This document shows, one piece after another, positions 36,188-45,100 of a DNA stretch of 64,000 bases. The DNA lies in the NCBI GenBank assembly GCA_021323335.1, contig JAJTCN010000001.1, forward strand, positions 62,001-126,000, read 5' to 3'. Positions within the stretch are counted from its first letter, which is position 1; every line of letters starts with the position of its first letter. Both the position numbers and the translations under genes were made by a program. Source of the stretch: Ramlibacter sp. GTDB taxonomy: Bacteria > Pseudomonadota > Gammaproteobacteria > Burkholderiales > Burkholderiaceae_C. The notes below the pieces were generated by a model that was given only the letters and a program-made list of their open reading frames with translations, did not search any database and was not told the origin of the DNA.

Positions 36188-38356
36188 ATGGCCGAAGTGC
36201 GCAGGCGCATCGCATTGGGCAAAGTAGAACCCACAGAGATCGCCAGGTCCATGCAATTCCGAATTGCCGATACCTTTACCGCCAGCCTCGCCCGCCTGAC
36301 TGCCGATGAGCAGAAAGCGACCAAGATGACGGCCTTCGACATGCAGGTCGATCCGTCCAGCCCTGGTCTGAGCTTCCACAAGCTGGACAAGGCGCGCGAC
36401 AAGAACTTCTGGTCGGTGCGGGCGAGCCGCGACATTCGCATCATCGTTCACAGGACGGCGGCTAGCCTGCTGCTTTGCTACGTCGATCATCACGACAAGG
36501 CGTACCATTGGGCGGAACGGCGACGCCTGGAGACCCACCCGACGACGGGCGCTGCGCAGCTGGTGGAGTTGCGCGAGGCGGTGGTTCAGGTGCCGGCCTC
36601 GGCGGCCGCCGCTATGCCTGTGCGCGGACAATGGATTGCGGCTGAACCCAAGCCCCGCCTCTTTGAATCGCTGTCTGACGGCGATTTGCTGGGATGGGGT
36701 GTACCGCCGGAGTGGCTGGGCGAGGTCCGCGGCGCGGACGAGGACAGCCTGCTGGAACTTTCGGCCCACCTGCCGGCCGAGGCCGCCGAGGCGCTGCTGG
36801 AGCTGGCCACCGGCGGAACGCCGCAGCGTGCTGCGCCGCCGCCGCCCAATGGCGACCCGTTCGAACATCCGGACGCCCAGCGTCGATTTCGGACGATGGA
36901 CGATGCCGAGGCGCTCGCGCGCGCGATGGATTCGCCTTGGGATCGCTGGACCGTGTTTCTGCACCCGGCCCAGCGGCAGTGGGTGGAACGTGAGCAGAGA
37001 GGCCCGGCCCGCGTGGCGGGTTCGGCCGGAACGGGCAAGACCATCGTTGCGGTGCATCGGGCAGCCTTCCTGGCGCGGCAGCACCCGGAGTCGCGGGTTC
37101 TCTTGACGACGTTCTCGCCGCCGCTGGCGCATGCATTGCACGCGCGGCTGCGCCGACTGATCGGCAACACGCCGCTCTTAGGGGAGCGAATCGACGTGGT
37201 GTCGCTCGACGAGTTGGGAGAGCGCTTGTACCGCTACGCCTTCGGCAAGCCGGCGCTGGCGACTCCTGACTGGCTGCGAGTAGCACTTGCTGAGGCCGGC
37301 CATCCGGCTGCCGCCCCACCGCAATCGAAGCCAGTACCCAAGCTCAGTGCAGCGTTCCTGTGGAGCGAATGGGCCGAAGTCGTTGAGCCCTGGCAGCTGG
37401 AGACCTGGGAGAGCTACCGTGACTTCAAGCGCCTGGGCCGCAAGACGCGCCTGAGCGAGGCGCAACGGGCCGCCGCTTGGTCCGTATTCGCGCGCATGCT
37501 TGAACGGCTGCGGGCCGAGGGGCGCGTTACGCCGTCAGGGCTGTTCTCCCGTTTGGCCGCGCACTATGCGAACGGTGTCAAGGCACCGTTTGATCACATC
37601 GTGGTCGATGAGGCGCAGGACATCGGTGTGCAGCAGCTTCGGTTCCTGGCCGCCTTGGGCAGGCAACGTCCGAATGGCTTGTTCTTCGCCGGCGACTTGG
37701 GCCAGCGCATCTTTCAGGTGCCGTTTTCGTGGAAGGCCTTGGGCGTAGACGTGCGGGGGCGGTCTCGAATGCTGCAGGTGAACTATCGGACTTCGCATCA
37801 GATTCGCAGCTCCGCCGACCGCTTGCTCGGGCCCGAAGTGAGCGACGTCGATGGCAATAGCGAAGTGCGGCGCGGCACGATTTCGGTGTTCAACGGGCCT
37901 AAGCCGACGGTACTGACGCTGGCGAGCCAGGACGACGAGTCGAGCGCTGTCGCACGCTGGCTGCGCGAGTGCAGCGCAGCTGGAATCCGGCCAGGCGAGA
38001 TCGGCATCTTCGTGCGATCGTCCGCAGAAGTCGCGCGCGCTCTGACGGCAGTCGCCTCGGCCGGCTTGCCGAGTCACGAACTGGATGCGATGGTGGACAC
38101 GGATCCAGATGAGGTGTCGATCGGCACCATGCACTTGGCGAAGGGCCTGGAGTTCCGCGCAGTAGCCGTGATGGCGTGTGACGAGGACATCCTGCCACTG
38201 CGCGAACGGCTGGCCGCGGCGGTCGACGAATCCGACCTGCGCGAGGTTTACGACACCGAGCGCCATCTGCTGTATGTGGCGTGCACGCGGGCGCGTGATC
38301 GGCTGCTGATCACCGGCACGGAGCCGCCGTCGGAGTTTCTGGACGATCTGGTCTAG
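36188..38356 (+). CDS. UvrD/Rep-like helicase with RelE-like N-terminal domain
   Basis: The product is 722 residues. Residues 1-115 resemble the RelE/ParE toxin fold (DPSSPGLSFHKLDKARDKNFW, SVRASRDIRIIVHR, LLLCYVDHHDKAYHWAERR). A superfamily 1 helicase follows: Walker A GSAGTGKTIVAVHRAAF (about 278), Walker B IVVDEAQDIGVQQL (about 470), motif V MHLAKGLEFRAV (about 647), motif VI YVACTRARDRLLITG (about 697). The RelE-UvrD fusion is known from defence and stress loci. Co-directional with the restriction and methylase genes, it probably assists that system or acts as a second barrier. An open frame reaches back to 36020, but the ATG at 36188 is preferred. Confidence 0.85.
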   Translation: MAEVRRRIALGKVEPTEIARSMQFRIADTFTASLARLTADEQKATKMTAFDMQVDPSSPGLSFHKLDKARDKNFWSVRASRDIRIIVHRTAASLLLCYVDHHDKAYHWAERRRLETHPTTGAAQLVELREAVVQVPASAAAAMPVRGQWIAAEPKPRLFESLSDGDLLGWGVPPEWLGEVRGADEDSLLELSAHLPAEAAEALLELATGGTPQRAAPPPPNGDPFEHPDAQRRFRTMDDAEALARAMDSPWDRWTVFLHPAQRQWVEREQRGPARVAGSAGTGKTIVAVHRAAFLARQHPESRVLLTTFSPPLAHALHARLRRLIGNTPLLGERIDVVSLDELGERLYRYAFGKPALATPDWLRVALAEAGHPAAAPPQSKPVPKLSAAFLWSEWAEVVEPWQLETWESYRDFKRLGRKTRLSEAQRAAAWSVFARMLERLRAEGRVTPSGLFSRLAAHYANGVKAPFDHIVVDEAQDIGVQQLRFLAALGRQRPNGLFFAGDLGQRIFQVPFSWKALGVDVRGRSRMLQVNYRTSHQIRSSADRLLGPEVSDVDGNSEVRRGTISVFNGPKPTVLTLASQDDESSAVARWLRECSAAGIRPGEIGIFVRSSAEVARALTAVASAGLPSHELDAMVDTDPDEVSIGTMHLAKGLEFRAVAVMACDEDILPLRERLAAAVDESDLREVYDTERHLLYVACTRARDRLLITGTEPPSEFLDDLV

Positions 38357-38734
38357 GTTTGCTGTGAGTTTGGGCACCCAGTAGGACCTCATCAGAGCGC
38401 GTACCTCTCTGCGTCCGGCACTAAGTTGATCGCTGTCCCGAGCACGGCGGAGGCATCGTCCGCCAAACCGCACGGAGCGGACGCGCACCAGTCATACTGT
38501 GCCAATCGTCCGCCACCTGGTCCGCCAAGAGTGGTGCCACCGACTGAGTTCGAGCCGGGCCGTCAGGATCTCGGCTTCTGGCCGCAGCAGTCAGTCGGCG
38601 ACGCGCAGGCGACCTTCACCACTCCGTGCTACGGCGCGAAAGACACTTTTGTGAGCACCGAGCCTGATGAGGCCTTCCAGCACGCGGCCCTCAGCTGTGC
38701 AGGAAGATCTCAACCGCGGCTGTGAAGCGTTCGC
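38357..38734. other. 378-bp convergent spacer
   Basis: This is the 3' side of both flanking genes. It contains several GTCCGCCA words (for example near 38456 and 38507-38524) that can pair in small hairpins, but no clear terminator with a T-run. A 99-codon open frame (38426-38725) overlaps these words and does not look coding. Confidence 0.4.
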
Positions 38735-39796
38735 TCAGTAGGCCACGGAAACCTTCTTGTTCCCGTCCATCGCAAGTTCACAAGTTCCCACGCCAACGCA
38801 GTCCCCGGCGAGGCGAGCCTTCTTCCCGTTGCTGTCCTGCGCGGTCACGACAACCTTCGCACCGACGGCAAAGCTCGCGCAGCCTTTTCCGCAGGAAACA
38901 GGCGTCCCGCTGAACACGAGCGCCACGGCTGGATCGTAGTTAATGCGATACCCATACCGTTGCGCGGCCCCGTAAGCGTCACGACCCGACATCTTCGTGG
39001 CGCCCATTAGCTTGGTGCAGTCCGAGGCCGCGGTGCACGCATTCGCGGAGCCGGCGGGGGCGCCCGCGGGCTGTGCCGCGATTGCTTTGATCTTCACCGT
39101 CATCGAAGTGCCCTTGCACTTGAGGGAACTTGATGACGAGTAATGCATGATCGATGCGAAGTCATATGCGGTTTCAGAGTTCGAGCTGGTAAGCGGGTGG
39201 TAGTTAACCCTGTACAGGTCAGGGCAGGTTTTCTCGAGCTCACCGCCATCGATCTCAATCACTGTCTCTTGTTTGGTGTGCTGGTGCTCATGGGCCAAGC
39301 CGATCGCGTGACCGATCTCGTGAGCAGGCGTTCGACCACTCCAGCAGTGGGGCGCGATCTTCAGCGCCTGGACATTGCCCCCGTATCCGACGACAGATGA
39401 ACCGCAACCTGCGCCGGAATCCGTTTCGACCAAGATTCGGCCTTTCTGCTTGTTGTCCTCGACGAAGGTCAATGCGGATACCGCACTCCACATGGCTGCT
39501 GCGCCTTCGAAGATCTTTTTTTGGTCGCTCGTCACGCTGGACGAAAACTCGTAGTAGACAACCCCATTGGGCCACGCCCTTCCGGGGAAAATCGCCTTCG
39601 TGCCGGCGCGCGTCAGCGGAATCAGCACATCGTCGATCTGCAGGTACTCGGTTCCTTTCGAGTCGCGCACCACGGGCGCGCCCTGGGCACGCAACCGCTG
39701 CGCGTCGACCTCGCGCCCCGCGTCGAAGCTGCCGGAAAGTGCAACACTCGTGAAGGTAGATGTGAGTGCGAGAACAAACGACTTCCCAGTAGTCAT
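38735..39796 (-). CDS. secreted astacin-type (M12A) metalloprotease
   Basis: The product is about 353 residues. A signal peptide MTTGKSFVLALTSTFTSVAL is followed by a pro-region. The catalytic domain carries the zinc site HEIGHAIGLAHEHQH (HExxHxxGxxHE, about residue 155) and the Met-turn SIMHYSS (about 215), which together define astacins. A C-terminal domain of about 70 residues with paired Cys (VSCGKGCASF, GVGTCELAMDG) may bind a ligand. AAGGAG five bases before the ATG at 39796 sets the start; the GTG at 39802 is less likely. It is exported and degrades proteins outside the cell. It is divergent from the hydrolase operon. Confidence 0.88.
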   Translation of the reverse strand: MTTGKSFVLALTSTFTSVALSGSFDAGREVDAQRLRAQGAPVVRDSKGTEYLQIDDVLIPLTRAGTKAIFPGRAWPNGVVYYEFSSSVTSDQKKIFEGAAAMWSAVSALTFVEDNKQKGRILVETDSGAGCGSSVVGYGGNVQALKIAPHCWSGRTPAHEIGHAIGLAHEHQHTKQETVIEIDGGELEKTCPDLYRVNYHPLTSSNSETAYDFASIMHYSSSSSLKCKGTSMTVKIKAIAAQPAGAPAGSANACTAASDCTKLMGATKMSGRDAYGAAQRYGYRINYDPAVALVFSGTPVSCGKGCASFAVGAKVVVTAQDSNGKKARLAGDCVGVGTCELAMDGNKKVSVAY

Positions 39797-40428
39797 GTTC
39801 ACTCCTTCGTTAAGTCACAACACGAAAGCAAAGCGTTGGCCCCCCAGCCATCGTGTTTGGCCGGCCCGGCCGTCGTAGCTGGCCTGCGGGGGCCGGACTC
39901 ACCATCGCCCGCGCCGCGTGCCAGCGCTTCATCGGCCCGACGATGTAGCCGCGACCATTGTGCGAACCCGCCCCGCCACGCGATCGAGAAAATGCGCACT
40001 GCGATGTCGCACCGCTGCGTGATGTCGGCGTCGCGTGTAGTGACTGCCGCGAGTTTTCCATTGAACCAGGTGGCATCTACGCAGCATGCCGGCTCGCTGC
40101 GCAGCTCCATTGCGCGCCGACTCGAGATGCTCCACGGCACCTCCTGCGAGTCTCAGTGCAGGGTAGCCGAGCGAAAGACATCACGCATCGTCTAATTGGA
40201 TGAGGCTTACTCGAAAGCCGGTGAAGCAGGTGACCCGGCGTGAGAGTCAGGCGAGGTGATTCGCCGCAAGTGCATCGCGGTCCAGCGGGAAATGCTCGCC
40301 AACGACACCGCCGTAGTTGGATGCATGGGTCCTGTCAACATTGACAGGTGTTCCGCCGCGTACCGGGTAAACCAGAGTGACAGATGATTCTCAAGGGGAG
40401 AGGCTCTGCCTTCCGAAGGAGTGTCGTC
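39797..40428. other. 632-bp divergent regulatory region
   Basis: The region separates the astacin gene from the hydrolase operon. It contains the lux-box-like dyad at 40331-40348 and the AAGGAG of the leader at 40416-40421. An open minus-strand frame (39799-40140, 113 codons) overlaps the astacin start and has no ribosome site; I do not call it. The rest shows no repeat. Confidence 0.5.
40331..40348. promoter_or_regulatory. perfect 18-bp dyad, lux-box-like operator
   Basis: CCTGTCAA, two bases, TTGACAGG is an exact inverted repeat with the size and CTG...CAG ends of LuxR-type (lux or cep box) operators. It lies about 80 bases upstream of the leader ORF start. A -10-like GTAAAC at about 40369 would put the dyad near -40, the usual place for activation by such regulators. 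No luxR or luxI gene is in the window. Confidence 0.5.
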
Positions 40429-40488
40429 ATGCAGCACTCGCTGACCCGAGTCGATGTCTTGGAGCTTCGTGAGGTCCCTTCCCGGTGA
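40429..40488 (+). CDS. 19-residue leader peptide, coupled to the GH75-like gene
   Basis: The short frame MQHSLTRVDVLELREVPSR has one of the better ribosome sites in the window (AAGGAG seven bases before the ATG). Its TGA overlaps the GTG start of the next gene in GTGA. The downstream gene has no good ribosome site of its own, so the leader probably delivers ribosomes to it. It is too short to be found by ordinary gene callers. Confidence 0.5.
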   Translation: MQHSLTRVDVLELREVPSR

Positions 40489-41453
40489 GAAAGTTAATCG
40501 CCAGCTCCCTCGTTGCCGTGCACCTTTCGGTAGTGGGCGGTGGGAGGGCCCCGGCGTGCGGGCTGGACGGCTCCTTCGTTCACTCCGACTCCGACAAAAC
40601 AGTGATACGCGTAGCGAAGACCGGCACGCCTTCGCTCTTCTTTGAGGCCGACCTCGATGTCAACACCGACGGCAGTTCTCGCTCGTACCACCCTCACGAC
40701 CCCCGCGGCAGTAGCCTTGCTCTAAACAACATAGCGAATGCGATCGAACGGATCTTCGACGCGTCTGGCACCGACGTCACCTGCTCGCCGCGCAAGGGCC
40801 CGTGCTTCCAGCGCTTTATCTCCACATTCGAGGCCGCACGCGATTCCGACTGGGTCCCCACGGGACATCCCCGTATCACGACCGACGGAATGATTCCATG
40901 GCAGAAGCAGGGTGGCCGCCTCAAGCCCTGCCTGATCACGTCCGGCCCGCATGGCGGCTACTTCGTTTCGCAAACTTCGCTGATCGTCGACCGCAGCAAA
41001 GCCGAGTGCGACCAGGCGCGCTACCTCGACAGCCTCGCCTTCAATGCGGTCGTGCTGCCCAAGTACGCCAAGTGGTCGTCGCAACAGCGCGTGCTGGCCG
41101 AGGGCGACCTCGTGGCAGTGCGCAACCCCCTTAACCGCGAGCTGGCGTTCGCGGTGGTGGGGGACCGGGGCAACCCAAATAAGCTCGGCGAAGGCACGAT
41201 TCGGCTCGCCGCTCAACTGAGCCGCAAGCTGATTGCCGGCAATGAGACATATGCCGAGGTGAAGGCGCTGCAGCTGGACGTGAGCCACGTCGTCGCGTTC
41301 CCGCAGACCGACTTGCGCAAGAGCCTCGGTGCGTTCACCCAGGTGGACATCGACAGGCTTGGGCGCGATGCATTTGAAGAATGGGGCGGTGAAGCGCGGC
41401 TCGCCGCTTGTGCGCGTCTCGGCAAAAAGAAGCGAACACGAGTCGCTGGCTGA
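40485..41453 (+). CDS. GH75-like chitosanase, secreted
   Basis: The product is 322 residues with a signal peptide (MRKLIASSLVAVHLSVVGGG, Cys nearby at 25). The mature part has LFFEADLDVNTDGSSRSYHP and later the block FAVVGDRGNPNKLGEGTIRL (about 222-241). This block resembles the V-G-D-x-G...K-x-G-E-G-S/T core of glycoside hydrolase family 75, whose Asp is catalytic. GH75 enzymes hydrolyse chitosan, the polymer of some fungal walls. The start is a GTG inside the leader overlap. It is the first large gene of the operon. Family assignment is moderate. Confidence 0.6.
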   Translation: MRKLIASSLVAVHLSVVGGGRAPACGLDGSFVHSDSDKTVIRVAKTGTPSLFFEADLDVNTDGSSRSYHPHDPRGSSLALNNIANAIERIFDASGTDVTCSPRKGPCFQRFISTFEAARDSDWVPTGHPRITTDGMIPWQKQGGRLKPCLITSGPHGGYFVSQTSLIVDRSKAECDQARYLDSLAFNAVVLPKYAKWSSQQRVLAEGDLVAVRNPLNRELAFAVVGDRGNPNKLGEGTIRLAAQLSRKLIAGNETYAEVKALQLDVSHVVAFPQTDLRKSLGAFTQVDIDRLGRDAFEEWGGEARLAACARLGKKKRTRVAG

Positions 41454-41482
41454 TGAAGCTGAAATCCAGAAAGGAAAAGGAC

Positions 41483-42082
41483 ATGGAACTTAAGGCAGAT
41501 GAGGTCGCGCGCAAGGGCTTTGAGGTATTCGGCACGGCGCCCCCGACACAGGACGAGTTGGACGACGCCACGAGAATTCTCGCGGCCGCGCCGATAACGA
41601 AGGATCCGCTGGTGGTCGCGCGCTACTTTGAGAACCTGCCCGATGTGAACAAGGAGAAGCAGGCTTACAACGCCGAGTGGCCCGAGCGAGCCAACCCGGT
41701 GATCGTTGCCTTTTTCCTCCAGGCGACCAATTACGGTTCACCCAACGGCGATGACACGCCATGGTGCGCCGCGTTCATGAACTGGTGCCTCATGCGGGCA
41801 GGCAAGCCGCGGACGAAGAGCGCGAGCTCGGGCAGCTTCCGCTGCTTTGCCCTGCCTGCGACAAGCCCGCATCAAGTCGGCGACATCGCAGTCTTCAAGA
41901 AACGCGGCTACGACGAGCCGTGCAGTGGTAAGGGCCACGTCGCGTTTTGGCTTGCGGAGTCAGGCGACTGGGTGACCGTCCTCGGAGGCAACCAGGGCGA
42001 CCGGGTGAAGGTGAGCAAGTACCCGGCGCGTGAAGCGGTGGCCGGCGACGTGCCCTGGCTCATGGCCGTCCGACGCAACTGA
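41483..42082 (+). CDS. CHAP/TIGR02594-like peptidoglycan amidase
   Basis: The product is about 199 residues. TPWCAAFMNWCLMRAG (about 93-108) supplies the catalytic Cys and KGHVAFWLAESGD (about 151-163) the His of CHAP/NlpC-P60-type cysteine peptidases, and LGGNQGDRVKVSKYP is the common third block. These enzymes cut peptidoglycan cross-bridges. There is no signal peptide, so export would need another route or the protein acts inside. The ATG at 41483 has AAAGGAAAAGG before it; the alternative ATG at 41453 overlaps the preceding stop by one base. Confidence 0.75.
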   Translation: MELKADEVARKGFEVFGTAPPTQDELDDATRILAAAPITKDPLVVARYFENLPDVNKEKQAYNAEWPERANPVIVAFFLQATNYGSPNGDDTPWCAAFMNWCLMRAGKPRTKSASSGSFRCFALPATSPHQVGDIAVFKKRGYDEPCSGKGHVAFWLAESGDWVTVLGGNQGDRVKVSKYPAREAVAGDVPWLMAVRRN

Positions 42083-42181
42083 TACGGTCGGAGCGAGACG
42101 CGCCCGGAAGCAAGCTCGAAAGTACCCGCGCCAGGTGTGAAGGAATCGCACCGGTGTGCAAGAAGAATGACGGAGGAAAGC

Positions 42182-45100
42182 ATGTCCGAAAAAGAAGCGA
42201 ATGATGTCGCTGGCGTGGCGATGCCCGTACTGCCCCCCCTCGAAGCGCATTACAGGCGGATTCTTGAGGCGCTTGACGGCGCGAAGCCATCTCGCCGCAC
42301 GCTGCTGGCGGGCCTCGGCGCCAGTGCGGTGGGCTTGCCGCTCGTGGGCGGCGCAGCGCGTGCGGCCAGCCGCTTCCGCGTCCTAGAAGGCGATGGCCAT
42401 GTCCGCATAGACATCGGCGACGCCCCCGCGTGGGAGCTGGACACCAAATGGTTCGACGGGCGACCGGTGTTGCGCGTGCAATCGCGCCCCGATGCGCTGC
42501 ACATCAAGCTGACTGGCGCCTTGTTTCCCGGCACAAGCCTGCCCGCAAACATCGAGGTCCGCGCCGTACGGCGCGGATCCAGCTGGCCCGCGAAATTCAA
42601 CTTGCCGGGACTCGGCTTCGAAGCTTCCGTGCGGCTGGAGCTCTGGCTGCTCGGCACGGAGGCGGCCAGAGCCCCCTTTCGCGTGACCGGCTTCGGGTTG
42701 CACGCAACTCCCGACCTTTCTTTCGCGCGCATCGCGGGTTTTGGCTCGCTTGGCGCCGATTGGACCTTCCGGGCGGATGCCCTCGAAAAGGGCGACTGCC
42801 TCATGCAGGGGGCCTGCGACCCGATCGAGGAGTGGCGGTTTGCGTTGGTGCCGCAGGGCGAACAGGCCGCCGCGCGCACGATGTTCTGGACGCGTTATTC
42901 GGATGCTCCTTCGCACGCATGCGAAGTCGACGGCTGCCGCCTCACGCTCGCAGCACACACTCCTGCTTTCCTCGTTGCCTCCCGGACCGGGGCAGAACTT
43001 CTACTAAAAGCTGAGCCGCAAGCCGCAGGCGCCGGCGTGCTGCGCTGGGCCGGCCGCTCGAGCATCGAGCTGCCGGCAGCCAGCGCATCCGTCGTCCACA
43101 GTTTCGGTACGGGTTGCCACGACTGGACTGCCCGCGCTTCGCTTGATACCGCCGCGCGCTGGACCCCTTTTGAAGGCGGCGCCGCGCGCTTCGTCGCTGC
43201 GCCGGGGGCGCCGGTGCTGCTGGCGTCGGCCGCATCGGGCGCACCTCCCGGCGGCGTGCCCAGCCCAGCATGCGTGGCGCTAGCCGAGCGGTTTGTTGTG
43301 GCCGTGCACCAGTGCGACTTTGCCGTTTTCGTGCGGCGCGACAAAAATCCGTTGTGGCCAAGGGACGCCGCGACGGCCTTGCCGCAGCCGAGTCGCGAAC
43401 AACTGCCGGACCTGCTCCAGTTCACCACGCGCGACATCGCCCTCGATTGCTATGACCTGCACGTGCGCCGAGCCGCGGACAGCCTATTTTGTACGATCCG
43501 CTTTCGCAACGTGCAGCTGAAGAACGACTTGCGCGGCTGGTACCTCGTGGGGCGCGCGACGGACACCGAGCTGCCGTACGTGGAGTTCGACTTCGGCTCG
43601 CAGCACATCAGGGAAGAGGCGATCTACTTCTCCGACTGGTGCCAAGCGTGCAACGCCTCGGTGGCCGACGACATGCCGTTGCCAGAAGAGGTTGCCGCCA
43701 TCGTTCTCGATGAGATGCCTGCCGCGAGCCGGCCTGCCTGGGCGCCAGCGTGGGACAAACGCCCCGGTAGACAGAGCTTTCGCGAGTATGTCGACGTGCT
43801 ACTTGCGCATCCGAACTTCGCCGCGTTCAGGAAATCCGCGTCGGCGAAAGGGGCGCCCGCGGCGCGGTGCGGTTCGATGTCGACACCCGCTTATCAGCAA
43901 GCCGGCGCGACGCGGCTTCTCTTCAAGCTCACGCCCGGCCACAAGCTGCCGCTCGGGCTGGCGGCCATGCTCGACTGGGACGACGCATCGAAGCGCCGTC
44001 ACGGCGTTGCGCTCCTGACGTCGGTGTTCAGCGAGCGTTCTGCGAAGCGGGGCGAGCTGCACCTCGAAGATCGCAGCTTGGACATGCGGATTTCGGACCC
44101 GATGAGCATTGCCTCCGATAAGAAGGTTGGTGTTGCTTACCCGCAGGAGTGGGCCACACGCATCGAAGCGCCCGCACTGCTGGTGGTAAACCCGGTCCCC
44201 GGCATCGATGGAGGGTTTCCGCAATGGAGCCGGTCAAAACCCGCGCAGGACTTCACGGAGCGCGGGTTCCGCGTCGCCGAACTCTGGAGCGTGCGCATGC
44301 AGCGCATCGGCGTGCGCGCTCTCTTCTCCGATAAGGTCAGGCGCGAAGCGGACGGCACAGTGAGGCCGTTCGACGTGCCGAAGCCATATCACCCTACGTT
44401 TGCAGGGCAAAACGACTTTCGCGCTTCGTATGATGCGCGCGACCTGCACGAGTTGGTCTGTCTGACTGGTGTGTACGGTTACGGGGCGCTTTGCGGCAGC
44501 GACCAAGTGCAGGGCTGCGGACCGCTCAAAAGCCCTTCGGTGAATGAGCGCGACGAGCAAGACCCCGCGCAGAAATTCAAAGCGGGCGAGTTCATGCCCA
44601 AGCCGATGGATGCGGACCTGCTGCTGGTATCCAGCCTCGGCGCGAGCTTCAAGTACCGCGGTGAATGGGCTCCGCCGGCCAGCAAGGACAGCACCGGTGC
44701 GCTGACGGTCAAGCACTACGACCACCGAGTGCAGCTAGGACGGGACACGTTCGCACGCATCGAATACAAGGGTTTCCTGTTCCCGCTGGGGCAGCCGGCA
44801 GTGCTGGTGAAGCTGACCGACCGGCGCTTCTGCCTCGAAGGAAAGCGCTGGGTTGCGCGCCTCGTACAGCGCTTCTTTATCCACGTCCCAGCGTTCACTC
44901 GCGCGTTCCCCGGCACTGGCCAGCCGCACGAGCGGCTGTGGGGGCACATCCAGACCGGCATGGAGACGTTCACGACGCCAGATTTGGAGGAACCCACGCA
45001 GAGCGAGATCGTCCGCGGGATCGGCATCGGCGCGTTCTGGCCGCGCGTCCGGGGCGAGGTCGGCGCGAACGAGGTGCAGGACGTCCTCTTCGACTATTTC

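Noticed and set aside
38426-38725. A 99-codon ORF between the helicase and astacin genes.
   Set aside because: It lies at the 3' side of two converging genes, overlaps repeated GTCCGCCA words and has no ribosome site.
39799-40140. A 113-codon minus-strand gene upstream of the astacin gene.
   Set aside because: It has no ribosome site, overlaps the astacin start, and its composition is that of GC-rich non-coding DNA.
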